This document shows, piece after piece, positions 1 to 10,476 of a DNA stretch of 64,000 nucleotides. Source of the stretch: Peltaster fructicola (Eukaryota > Ascomycota > Dothideomycetes); contig CP051139.1 in NCBI GenBank assembly GCA_001592805.2, positions 1,860,001 to 1,924,000 on the forward strand, read 5' to 3'. Each line of letters opens with the position of its first letter. The first letter of the stretch is position 1. Position numbers and translations under genes: made by a program. Under the pieces are notes generated by a model, which did no database searches, was not told the DNA's origin, and was given only the letters and a program-made list of their open reading frames with translations.

Positions 1-3000
1 TGTGATCCAGGTCTCGACACAGATATCTCACTTTGAAGTCTGTCTGGGATTGCGCCAATGTCCACTAATGGAGCGTCGCCACCAGGGAAAGGTGCCTTGT
101 GGAATGGGATCCAGAAACTGGCGCGTGTGCCCACTCCAAGCTTGGATTCCAAGGAGATGCTACCATGCATGAGTTCGACAAGGTTTTTGCTGATAGTCAA
201 GCCCAGACCAGTGCCTCCGAAGCGACGAGCTGTAGAACTGTCGGCTTGTGAAAAAGGTGTGAACAGCTTACGTCGCACCTCTTCCTCGATACCGATACCT
301 GTGTCAAGCACGATGAACTCGACCTCGACCATCTCGTTGGTTTCCTTCCTAGCTTTGACACTCATCGTGACAGAACCTTCGCTCGTGAACTTGATTGAGT
401 TTGTGAGGAGGTTGGTCATGACCTGTCGCAGTCGCCCTGGGTCGCCAATAACCTTCCATGACTTCAGTTGTTCAATGTCATCGATGAACTTCAATCCTTT
501 GCGCTCTGCTGCAAAGCTGAGCATCTTGTTGACGTCCCGAATGACAACAGACAGGTCAAATTGCACCTCTTCGATATCGAGCCGGCCGCTCTCGACTTTT
601 GAGAAGTCCAAGATGTCGTTGATGACTGTCAGCAAACCGTTTGCGCTACGCTGTATATTCTCGGCACATTCTCGTTGCTCCTTGGTCAGCTTCTGCACAT
701 CATCATCTAGCAGTAGCTCGGACATGCCGATGACACCAGCGATTGGTGTACGGATCTCGTGACTCATATTTGCCAGGAACTGACTCTTCATCTTGCTTGC
801 TTCCTTGGCCGCATGGCTCTGGGCCATCAGGCGGGAGTTCTCACGGTCTCTCTCCTGAATCTCTCGCATGGCATGCTTCTGTTCGGTCACCTCTAGACTG
901 ACTGCTACCACGCCGTCAATGAACATGTTGCCCTCAACACCTCCAGCGCGATCCTGTCGCAGCAGAGGGAACATACGAGTACGGAACCATCGCTGGTTAG
1001 ACTCGACCCTGACCTCGACCCATTCTTCGGATGTATGTCCGGCGATGATCTTCTCCAGTGGCTTCTGGTACAGAGGGATTTCACGCTCGCGTCCTTGTGA
1101 TCGCATGATTTCAAAGACGTTCGTGCCAACGAGTGCTTGTTTCCTGTCGTTCTCCATATCATGCACTTCAGTCATGGAGGTCATAGACTGTCCGGCGAAG
1201 AGTGTGAGAGTGAAGTCCTTGTCTACGGCCCATAGAGTGATACGAGCGCAATCGATGACGCGGGCTAGCTGTGCGCGAGTTTGCTTTGCTTCATCTCGCG
1301 TTTGCACAAGATCGTGGATGTCGGTACACGTGCCAAACCACTTCAGAATCTGGCCTTGTTCGTCTCGCATTGGCATTGCACGTCCCAGCATCCATCGCCA
1401 GTCTCCGTTTGCACTCTTACATCGGTATTCTGTCAGATACTCGTCGCCAGTGGCCAGACTGTGCGCCCATCTTGGCCCTGCGATAGCGAGATCGTCCGAA
1501 TGGAAAGCGTTAGCCCAACCTTCTCCAGAGCTTTCCTCAACAGTCAGTCCAGTATAGTCGTACCATCTTTGCGAGTAGTAGTCGTGATGGCCAGTAGGAG
1601 TCGTTCGCCAGATCATCTGTGGGATCATGTTGGTGATGTCCTCGAATTGTCGTTCATTGCGCTCCAATTGTACATCAAGAGCTTTTTGAAACCCGGTAAC
1701 ATCTGTGAATATAACGAGACCACCAAGGAACTCGCCATTGTCGTCCATAAGGCATTCACCTTTGACATTGAAGTACTGCCGGCTACCATCCTTCGCTGAG
1801 TACATACCCACACGCATGTTTTCGAAACCCTTCTGCTCTCGCAGCAACCTCATGATAGGCAGATGGTCAAGCGGGATGGTCTCTGTGAAGTCCTCATAGT
1901 ATAGAACGTAGCGTGATAGAAACTCTCTGGCGCTTTCTTGCACATCCAGCACACCATCTTCGAGCCAAGGATAGATTAGCTTGACGGCAGCTCTGTTTGG
2001 GACGCCGAAGCTTTCATCTCTCCAGAGCGCATATGCCGGAAAACTCATGCTATTGAGGATCGCATCTTTGAGACGGGTGTTCTTGGCAAAGATAGACGGT
2101 GCTCCTGTCGAGGACTTCTTGCCAGGAGGTCCTTGTGGAGGGAAGCTGACTTGTAGGGGTGTGGTGATCGTATTGTTCGTTGAAGTCCGCGACGAACGGC
2201 CCTTTCTGAAGGGCCCAGAAGCCTCAGAGCTGGAATTTGAGCTGAGACCGGAAGCTAAACTGCCGTGAGAGGCAGAGTTCGCCTTGGATACCGTTCGCTT
2301 TGTGACATCAGCAGAGTTGATGAAGGTGCTACCGCTGATGCTGCCGTTGTTACTGATCGACCCATAGGTGCTGACGGCTGGTGACTGCTCTCCAAGCGGA
2401 GCTGTGAAAGTGAGGGTGAAGTACTGCTCTTCTTCCGTTGCCCAGACAGATATTATCATCCTTGCAACGACATGATCTTTTATCGATGCCGCTGCTGGTC
2501 TTTGACAAGGCAAACCCGACTTCTCGTCTCGGTGTGTCGAGAAGACAACTTCAACAACAGCATCATGCACTTCAGCCTTACGCTTGTTTGTCATTGGAAC
2601 TTGTGACCAGGATCTTCGGTGCTTAAACTCTGCAGGCGTCGGCTCCGTAGGTGTCGTCTCCTTGTCCTGGTACCGACCGTGGTAGGTATTTAATTGTGTG
2701 CTAGGCGCTTGAGCCTTCGAAGCATCGTCCACAATCGAATCCAACAGATCGCCCCATGCTACAGTCATAGCACTACCCTGTTGTAGTAGATCCATTCCCA
2801 GCTCTTCCAATGTTCGCCCTTGAAGTATCTCCGTTGTGCTTTGTATGTCTTGTGGCATGACGGTTGCCGCTACAGAAGCATCATCTAGTGGTGGTGTTTC
2901 TTCATCGGGATCGTCGTCGTGCATGTCGATGCCAAGTAATCTGCCCATAGCATCGTTCGCGAGAACAACCTGCTTGGCACTAGAAAGAACGATCACAGGC

Positions 3001-3269
3001 ATGGGCAGATATTGTAGGGTGTTGAATGCCATGTCCGTCTGCGTTCGTGAAGGTGGTATCTGGATCGAGAGTGATGCTCTTCTTCGTCCACCGAGACTGC
3101 TAACGCTGCTCTTGGCCTGACCATCTTCTGATGCTCCTTCATCATGACTGCGCGCGCCACTCATTTCGCCCACTGCGCTGAAGTAGTCGGACTGCACAGA
3201 TGCGGCAATGCTTGATCTGTGAAGCTCCTCTGCCGTCCCAGCCTCGGGCGACTCATATGTGCTAGCCAT
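1..3269 (-). CDS. hybrid-type sensor histidine kinase with several PAS domains (partial, C-terminus off left edge)
   Basis: One reading frame stays open from an ATG at 3269 to the left edge, giving 1089 codons without an intron. Residues about 82-200 look like a first PAS domain; further PAS/PAC units lie near 408-520, 540-643 (ending in a WFGTCTDI PAC motif) and 671-793. The H-box reads FLANMSHEIRTPIAG, with the phospho-acceptor His at about residue 837 (bases 759-761). The N-box (RQVMTNLLTNSIKF), G1 (LDTGIGI), F and G2 (GGTGLGL) ATPase motifs follow up to the edge. Fungal kinases of this build normally end in a receiver domain, which would lie outside the window; that is inference. I see no transmembrane segment, so a soluble sensor is likely. 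The N-terminal 75 residues are polar and low-complexity. I cannot assign it to a numbered fungal HHK class. Confidence 0.93.
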   Translation of the reverse strand, partial: MASTYESPEAGTAEELHRSSIAASVQSDYFSAVGEMSGARSHDEGASEDGQAKSSVSSLGGRRRASLSIQIPPSRTQTDMAFNTLQYLPMPVIVLSSAKQVVLANDAMGRLLGIDMHDDDPDEETPPLDDASVAATVMPQDIQSTTEILQGRTLEELGMDLLQQGSAMTVAWGDLLDSIVDDASKAQAPSTQLNTYHGRYQDKETTPTEPTPAEFKHRRSWSQVPMTNKRKAEVHDAVVEVVFSTHRDEKSGLPCQRPAAASIKDHVVARMIISVWATEEEQYFTLTFTAPLGEQSPAVSTYGSISNNGSISGSTFINSADVTKRTVSKANSASHGSLASGLSSNSSSEASGPFRKGRSSRTSTNNTITTPLQVSFPPQGPPGKKSSTGAPSIFAKNTRLKDAILNSMSFPAYALWRDESFGVPNRAAVKLIYPWLEDGVLDVQESAREFLSRYVLYYEDFTETIPLDHLPIMRLLREQKGFENMRVGMYSAKDGSRQYFNVKGECLMDDNGEFLGGLVIFTDVTGFQKALDVQLERNERQFEDITNMIPQMIWRTTPTGHHDYYSQRWYDYTGLTVEESSGEGWANAFHSDDLAIAGPRWAHSLATGDEYLTEYRCKSANGDWRWMLGRAMPMRDEQGQILKWFGTCTDIHDLVQTRDEAKQTRAQLARVIDCARITLWAVDKDFTLTLFAGQSMTSMTEVHDMENDRKQALVGTNVFEIMRSQGREREIPLYQKPLEKIIAGHTSEEWVEVRVESNQRWFRTRMFPLLRQDRAGGVEGNMFIDGVVAVSLEVTEQKHAMREIQERDRENSRLMAQSHAAKEASKMKSQFLANMSHEIRTPIAGVIGMSELLLDDDVQKLTKEQRECAENIQRSANGLLTVINDILDFSKVESGRLDIEEVQFDLSVVIRDVNKMLSFAAERKGLKFIDDIEQLKSWKVIGDPGRLRQVMTNLLTNSIKFTSEGSVTMSVKARKETNEMVEVEFIVLDTGIGIEEEVRRKLFTPFSQADSSTARRFGGTGLGLTISKNLVELMHGSISLESKLGVGTRASFWIPFHKAPFPGGDAPLVDIGAIPDRLQSEISVSRPGS

Positions 3270-4139
3270 GATTCTCAACCTCCTCGTCTCGACGACTGCT
3301 CCATAGGGATGTTTCAGTGGCGGTCTTTCTTGAGGTCGTCCTGCGCTCGAGTGTGTGGTAGATCTCGTGCTTGAGACTGAAATGTCGAGCGTCCGGAGAT
3401 GCCTATTACCGCCGGCGGCCGTTCAACAGTCTCGTCTCGTTGATGGCAGCGTGCACAGCTGTGACATGCGCTTGACGTCTACCTTCTGCCCGGTATCAAG
3501 AGGCGATTGGAGAATGAGCAGAACGACAACAAGGTCAGGAAGCGCCGGATGGAGTACCGTTCGTCGTTGGTTATGAAGAGTCCAGCCCGTTCTACTTGAC
3601 ACGCGCTACGTCAATCGAAGCTTTCTTTCGTGTGGGTCAGCCACAGAGCCGCCCACTCAACATAGCTTGAGATGTCACTACTACAAAGATGGCTGTCTAA
3701 GAGAAGCAGAAAATGACATCTGACACAATATCCAGGCATTGTAGAGTGCAGTGTCCACGATCTTGACATGCATTGACGGATGGGAGCATAGCATGGAAGG
3801 CTGTCAATCATCGCGGACCCGCCCTGATGGCGCCAAGCAGTACGAAGGGCTTTGTTCTAATGCTCACGACTATTCCTGGTCTGAGCACAGTATCGAGTAT
3901 CAGCTACTGACAAGACAGCAATCACAAAGAATGCGCCAGACGACGGGCTGAGCGAATTATGATATCGACGGCGTTTGCGGCTCAACATGATGCCAAATGG
4001 AGCAAGAATGCGCGAGGACAAGCGCCTCTCACTGATTGGCAGGTTACGCCGATATAGACACGAGCACACGCGACTTGATTTCGTCCCTAATTTATACACC
4101 ACTTCGGACAGCTACAATCATTGCTGACCAGCATCACAT
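3270..4139. other. divergent intergenic region between the histidine kinase and pfa4
   Basis: About 870 bases separate the two divergent start codons, so both promoters should lie here. Short open frames on both strands show no protein-like composition. I see no RNA gene or repeat. Confidence 0.6.
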
Positions 4140-5652
4140 ATGGACACGAAAGTCTTGCAGGCTCTCGCGTATCCTGGCGTGGTCTCGCTCGTCGCATTCT
4201 TGGCATTCTCCTCACAGTATCTATTCACTCGTATTGAGCCCGGTGCACTGAGGACTGGCGAGGCTTACATCTTCGACGCACTGGTCGCTGCGTTACTGAT
4301 CTGCTACACGCGTACCTGCTTCACTGACCCTGGACGGATCGCGAAGAATTGGCATGAGCAGGTTCAGACGGACGAGAGTCAGACCCTGCGCTATTGCAGG
4401 AGATGTGATCAGCCGAAGCCACCTCGATCTCATCATTGCAAGACTTGTAACAGGTACGGCGGCATCTGGTGCTTGTCAAACAAGTCTAATCATCTTCAGA
4501 TGCATCCCGAAAATGGATCATCACTGCGTGTGGACCGGTAAGCCAGCACAGTTGCTGTTCAACACAGCAAGAGAACTCGTGGGTGACCCTCTCTTGCAGC
4601 GAATTGCGTCTCACACATCACCTTCCCTCACTTTGTACGCTTCTTAAGCTACGCCGTCGCCGCTATGACCTATCTTGAGTACTTTCTCTATCAGAGATGC
4701 GCTGTCCTCTGGGTCAATCGCAAGCTGCCAAGTGTATGTGCACCAGACTGCGTGATGCAGACACTAAGATTGAGCAGTATCTCGGCCCGTCAGTTACACA
4801 GCTCTTACACCTGTTCATTCTTGTTGCTGTGAATTCGATGGTGCTACTGGCTCTATCGATCCTGCTGGGCAAAACGCTCTGGGGTCTTGGCAGTAACGTC
4901 TCGACAATCGAAGGCTGGGAAATCGAACGACACCACAGCAACCTGCGCCGGGCACGAACCCTTGGTGGCTATCTCACAGCATTAGATGGGTCACGAATCC
5001 GCGTGGATCACCAGGAATACCCTTGGGACATTGGCATACTCAGCAATATCTGCCAAGGTATGGGCACCTGGAATCCTATCTCGTGGTTGTCGCCATTCGC
5101 GTACTCGCCTACGGTACAAAGCGGCCTCAGTTTTGAACACAACGGGATCGAAGGTAAGGCTTATCGTGGTGGCGCTCTACTTGCTAACATGAACCAGACC
5201 CAAGCAAACCTTGGCCTCCTCCTGATCCGGATCGAATGTTTCGCAGCTACAAAAGACAAGCTGGTGATGCTTTCACGCAGCCTATGGACATCGAATCGTT
5301 CAAGGAGCGCCAGGCTGCTGACATGCAACGTTATGTCCATGGCGAGCATCTGGTGCGCAGGAAGCCATTCGCGGATCGCTATCGTCAGCCTATCATCGCT
5401 CCAAAAGCTGAAGACGACTATGCTGTGACGGACGGCGATGATGATGAAGATGAGCCTGGCTATGGAAGTGACGAGGGAGAAGAAGCGTAAGTCTTCCTGC
5501 GTACTCAAGCAATCGATGCTGACTTGAATAGTTGGGCCACCAAAGAAGGCGAGCGGCTGGCAGACTTTGGCGTTGACGAAGACATCGAGTTCTACGACGA
5601 GGATGATGTTCCACTGGCTGAGCTCATTCGTCGTCGTCAAGAACTGCGATGA
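4140..5652 (+). CDS. pfa4: DHHC palmitoyltransferase Pfa4
   Basis: Protein S-acyltransferase of the ER membrane; in yeast Pfa4 palmitoylates the chitin synthase Chs3 so it can leave the ER. Six exons are read as 4140-4453, 4500-4537, 4600-4733, 4778-5153, 5198-5486 and 5532-5652, all with GT...AG introns of 44-62 bases, giving 423 residues. The zinc-binding CRD runs from YCRRCDQPKPPRSHHCKTC into KMDHHCVWTANC; the catalytic motif is DHHC. Two hydrophobic segments precede the CRD and two follow it. After the fourth membrane segment come the family signatures GWEIERH and WPPPDPDR, which identify Pfa4 rather than other DHHC enzymes. The tail is acidic and ends in LAELIRRRQELR. The motif continues DHHCVW where many family members have DHHCPW. 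It lies head to head with the histidine kinase. Confidence 0.93.
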
Positions 5653-5775
5653 GTGTCCCATCCTCGAATGATCGACAACCACCGCCGATAGCGGAGAGTC
5701 CTTGTTGAGCCGCATATAAGCTGCATCGCGCATATGGCATGATTGTGCAGCACTCTCGTCTTGTCAATATTTACC

Positions 5776-6627
5776 ATGTCCCAGCATCAACAGGAGAAGA
5801 AGGACCACTGGTCAGCAGAATCCTACAGAAATGCGGCCAGTTTTGTGCCACAACTTACTAATACTGTCATTCGTTATCTCGATGCACAGCCTACAGACCA
5901 CATCCTCGACATAGGCTGTGGAGATGGCATCCTCACTGCACAGATCGCTAAGTCGTTGTCAGGAACAGGACGAGTGTTTGGGCTGGATGCATCCCCGTCG
6001 TTCATCACTACTGCCAAAGCACAGAATCAGCTTTCCAACTGCGGATACGCTCTCCAAGACTGCACCAAGCTCGCAGACAGCTCCTATGTCAACGAACAGT
6101 GGGATAAAGTGTTCAGCAATGCTGCTTTACATTGGATTCTTCGCCAAGAAAGTACCCGGCAAGATGTCTTTCGCAACGTATATGGAGCTTTGAAGCCTGG
6201 TGGTAGATTTGTCTTCGAGATGGGTGGTAAAGGCAATGTCGGCGAGATGCACGCTGCATTCAATGCCGCACTTCTAGAGCAGGGCTTACCACTGATGAGA
6301 GTGCAACAAGTCAATCCATGGTTCTTCCCAACCACACAGTGGATGTCAGCTGCTCTCAAGGACGCTGGGTTTGACGTTGAGATCTGTGAGCTTGAGTATC
6401 GACCCACAAAGACCACTACCGCTGCAGAGCACGATGGGAAGGGCAGTGGTCTGACAGGATGGCTTCGTCTGATGGGTGCACAATTTCTAGAAGCCGTTGA
6501 GGACGACAAGCGGGAAGATGTCATTAAGCGTGTCGAAGAGATCGTCGAGAATGTGGTCACTCGAGATGAAGATGGCTCGAGATGGATCGGGAATGTTCGA
6601 CTGAGAGCCGTAGCAGTCAAGCGTTGA
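5776..6627 (+). CDS. SAM-dependent methyltransferase (trans-aconitate methyltransferase-like)
   Basis: A single exon encodes 283 residues. Class I methyltransferase motif I is clear (ILDIGCGDGILT), followed by an acidic strand end (GLDAS) and a post-motif segment NAALHWI that resembles Tam-type and UbiE/Methyltransf_25 proteins. GALKPGGRFVFEMGG is motif III/IV. The frame is open 33 bases further upstream only through a TTG codon, so the ATG at 5776 (MSQHQQEKKDHW) is the start. It begins 123 bases after the pfa4 stop on the same strand. The substrate cannot be read from sequence; a small carboxylic acid is an inference from family resemblance. Confidence 0.85.
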   Translation: MSQHQQEKKDHWSAESYRNAASFVPQLTNTVIRYLDAQPTDHILDIGCGDGILTAQIAKSLSGTGRVFGLDASPSFITTAKAQNQLSNCGYALQDCTKLADSSYVNEQWDKVFSNAALHWILRQESTRQDVFRNVYGALKPGGRFVFEMGGKGNVGEMHAAFNAALLEQGLPLMRVQQVNPWFFPTTQWMSAALKDAGFDVEICELEYRPTKTTTAAEHDGKGSGLTGWLRLMGAQFLEAVEDDKREDVIKRVEEIVENVVTRDEDGSRWIGNVRLRAVAVKR

Positions 6628-7661
6628 TCTGACTGAGTTAGGGGCAGTCTCTGCGACTTGACTACCGGAAAGCTGAAAGTCTCGTCAGTATCCGCGCCGC
6701 ATGTATGCGAAAAGGACAGCAAGGATGGTTCTGAATATGATGACAATGCTACATCGCATACTTCCTGAATGTCGCAGCACGTTGATCAGGCCATTCGCGT
6801 ATGGTCCTGATAGTGACATATCTTTGATGAGCTGACAACGGTCATGCTCCCTGGTAAAACACATTTGACGCCGACCAGAAATTGCAAAGTGGTTCTCGAT
6901 CCAGTCACAGCTCGGAGTAGCCGTAGTGCTCATTCCTTCAGAACATCCCAGCGGCTCCAGCTCGAAATTGCTTCGAAACCAAGCCGCAAATACAGCACCT
7001 GAACATTACCAGCTGTGCTATGCGGTTTCTCAGTAGTCACCAAAAGAACCGAAGCCTTCGAGCAAAAGTCGCGCTCTCGAAGTCTCAGACAAAGCCGGAC
7101 TAACCAATCAGGGCAGTGCCAGCCCAGGGTGAAGGCCAACGACGGCCAACGCCGTCTCTCAGGCGCTTCGTCACCGCGCTTGCTCTCTGTTCATCCTTTG
7201 ACTACATCAGCCTTCTTCCATATCATCACCATTGGACACGACAAACGCATTGACTGCGGCAGCTGACTGACGAACCGAGCCAGCGAGCACTGAGGCGTCA
7301 GCAGTGCGGAGTGGGCGTCGTGTGGCTGTTCTGTGCTACACCGAAGGGAAAAGAAACCAGAGGCGCTGGCGTGACAAATCCCTGAGTCAAACCAGATCAC
7401 CAATTTCGCCTTTCCCATCCTACAACAAGCTGGTCACTGTTGTGGCTGCTACTTGACCAGCACAACTGCTGCTTGACGCTGCAGCGAACGACTCACCAGC
7501 CCCCGTTTCACGACCCATCACGACTGTTGGACCCCCCTGGATGACCAAGAAATTAATGCCCTGGCGGTACATGACCAACCCTCGACTCTGGAGCTCGAGT
7601 AAATCCTTGTGATACAACAAACACTCGACTCTTCACCTGCAAAACTCGGACCGTCGCAAGT
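6628..7661. other. intergenic region upstream of samB
   Basis: About 1 kb with no convincing coding potential. A CCAAT pentamer near 7102 and pyrimidine-rich tracts nearer 7661 would fit a samB promoter or leader. Nothing else is recognised. Confidence 0.5.
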
Positions 7662-9667
7662 ATGAGGGAAGTCAATTTCAGCATCCCTAGCGCGAATAAA
7701 GCCTCTGTCAGCATTACCACAGCATTATACGACCGACGAGCACTCGACTGTACGTCGAATCTGCCTCTCATCAACAGCCTAAACAACCTCGCATATCTCA
7801 CAACGTCGTCGGGTCGTATACGCGACATCCTCACAGTAGATGGTGGCGTGGAAAGATTAGTATGCATACTCAAGGAGGGCAGGAGCAAGGACATGATGGA
7901 GATGTGGAAATGGAATCTCGCCTTCCAGTGCATCGTCAATATTGGTGTCAGGGGTTCAGAAGCCGTGCGGACTCGAGTGGTGGAAGCAGATATGGTCCCT
8001 GTCATTGCCACGATACTGGACAACTACTTCCAGGTGCTGGAGAAGTGCCGAGAGCGAGCTGAACTAGAAAGTAAGCGAAAACACGGCAGCAGTTCCCTGA
8101 GCTCGAGCAGAAGCTTCGCCAGAAGCGCACATCGCGGCGAAGTCCCTGGTCAACGATCAGAAAGGAGCAGAAGGCATGTCCCACCTCCGATCGCTATTCC
8201 AGAACCACAATCACAAGCCGAAGAAGAGAACAGTGAAACGACACCAACAGCACCCATACCACAAATGTCCTTGTCCTCACCACCAGAGAGGACAGTGTTT
8301 GAGCAGTCTTCTCGAATTGGCTTTGCCCGAAGAGCTCCAACAGAAGCAGGCCCGAGTTTGACGAGTCCACCTCTTTCAGCAGTGCCACTTCAAAGCAACG
8401 CTGGACAGTTTGGTGTGAGGTCGGTTCGCGACACTGACCGACTGCCATCGATGCTGCCCACGCTTCATGGAGACCTCAGCTCACAACCTCAATCTCCCAC
8501 TACGCCAAATCCTGGTCCGTCCACTGCCGCAAGCGCTGTGCGGACACACCGACCATCCATACGCCATCAATTGTCAATCTCTGGATCAGACGACGGAGGG
8601 GCAATAGATGATATTGTCTCTGACGGCTCAAACGATGCAGATACACAACAGGTTGATGTGCAACCAGATATTGTGATGCAAGACATCGTTGACGACGAAG
8701 CAATACAGAACGGTGTGGCGTTTGCAGTATCAGACATCTCTACGAACGAAGATGAGACGTTCAACATAACACACCGAACGTCAACAGACGGCAGCGCTGT
8801 CAACCCAACAGTAACTCCGACCCAAGGACAAGCATTTCCACCTGCTCAAATCGCACCCGCCATTAATCCTTTCAACGCAACACCACCGAACCTACAGCAA
8901 CCACCACCATGGATGCCAGCAAGGCAACCGTCCGACCGACCAGCACAAGCAAGCATACTTGCAGCTATGCCACGAGACGAGGACGTACTTATGTCTTTGC
9001 AGCTCCTTGCATATGTCTCAAAATATTGCAACCTTCGATCGTATTTCCAGCAGACACATCTCGTACCACGCTTAAAGGTGGGCAGAGAGCTCCGCCTGCT
9101 TGACCAAGATTACAACCCTGCCACCTCTCCAGTGCCAAACGAGGCAGAACTTGAGGAAGAGTGGGACAACGAGTTTGTCGAGAAGCCGGGAGAAAGAGCA
9201 TACAACATCTTCCCATTGATCGAAAAGTTTACAGCGAAGCCATCGTCCTCACGACCTCAGACATCCACGAATAGCCAGCAACAAGGTGACATGCAATACT
9301 GGGCCGGCGTCGTGATGAGGAATCTTTGCAGGAAGGACGACAGTCGAGGCGGCATTCGACAATGCGCATACTGGCAGTGCGGCAAGTGGGAGGAGTATAC
9401 TCGACAATTTGCCAAGTGCCGTCGATGCAGGAGAACGAAGGTTAGTCTTCTCTTATTGCTACCATTACTCCACTGACCGTGATCTAGTATTGCAGCAAAG
9501 AATGTCAACGACGAGCCTGGAGTAGTCACAGATTCTGGTGCGTCGCCGCCGAGGATAACACCCACGCGCGAGACGGAGACGCAAGCAGAGAACGGCACTC
9601 TACACATCGGCATTCACATCACCATACCGCCTCACAAGGAAGCACAAATACCCAGAATCATCATTAA
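7662..9667 (+). CDS. samB: MYND-type zinc finger protein samB/Mub1
   Basis: Two exons (7662-9440 and 9488-9667, 47-base intron) give 652 residues. The N-terminal 130 residues form an armadillo-like helical block typical of Mub1/samB (starting MREVNFSIPSANKASVSITTA). A long polar Pro/Ser/Gln-rich linker follows, then a conserved YWAGVVMRNLCRKD block and a MYND zinc finger: CAYWQC, CRRC, YCSKEC and a final HRFWC. The intron falls inside the finger, between CRRCRRTK and YCSKEC, so the unspliced frame would lose half the zinc ligands. Yeast Mub1 works with the Ubr2 ubiquitin ligase to degrade Rpn4; Aspergillus samB affects morphogenesis and septation. The His-rich C-terminal tail (RHSTHRHSHHH) is unusual, but I cannot tell whether it matters. 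Confidence 0.93.
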
Positions 9668-10476
9668 TCAGGAGTACAAGATCACCAGGCGTCACGACAT
9701 TCATGCAGCCGGAGAGCTACTAACTTTGGGCATGGCATTGCTGTTCTGCATCATACACATGTATTTTTTTCATCATGAGTGAGTCTAGCTCACGTGCATT
9801 GCGGAGCGCAGTTCCTGGATCTATGGTAGTCTACATACAGGACTCTCAGTACGATCAATCTTATGCTGTGTCAGGACGACTGAGTGTTCTGATGGAGTTC
9901 CAATGTTGCTCCACTCGCATGAGTAGATCCATGGTTCATATGATGCTCGCTTCGAGCCCTGCCCTTGAACAGCAATGGCCAAGCAGCATGCTCAACTAAC
10001 GAGCATCAAGACGATCGCCATAGCTTTTTCGCGAAGGCAATCAACCTGCCTATGCCATAGAAATGCTTATGAGGTCAAGCCTTTCTCGGGCGGAGTCACC
10101 CACGAAAAGTCAATTTTAAAGTCATGCTTGTCGCTGCACGTCATTCCTTTTGCTTTAGCCGCACAATTTTCTCATCAGATCATCACAGTGACCCTCCCCT
10201 ACGCGTTTCGCTCAAAACCTAAACGACTTCCATCTCATCGAAGCTGGGAGTGTTGCACGCCTTTCCTCCTTCGCAAAACCCATATCGGATGCATCGACCT
10301 TCGCGACTTCGAGAAGAGATTCCTTTGAAGCCACCATAGGACTCCTCTGGACACAATCTCTTCGGCAATGACCTTGGAGTAGCCAACATATCTCTGAAAA
10401 CCTAGTGCTCCCCTTCCTGCAAGCCCCTCGATCGACATACCACACTCGATACAACAATAGAGCACAGTACGGCACC
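9668..10476. other. intergenic region between samB and the CorA-type transporter
   Basis: About 810 bases. Open frames here are short and not protein-like. Both flanking genes run rightward, so this holds the samB 3' end and the transporter promoter. A stress-element-like CCCCT lies near 10196. Confidence 0.5.
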
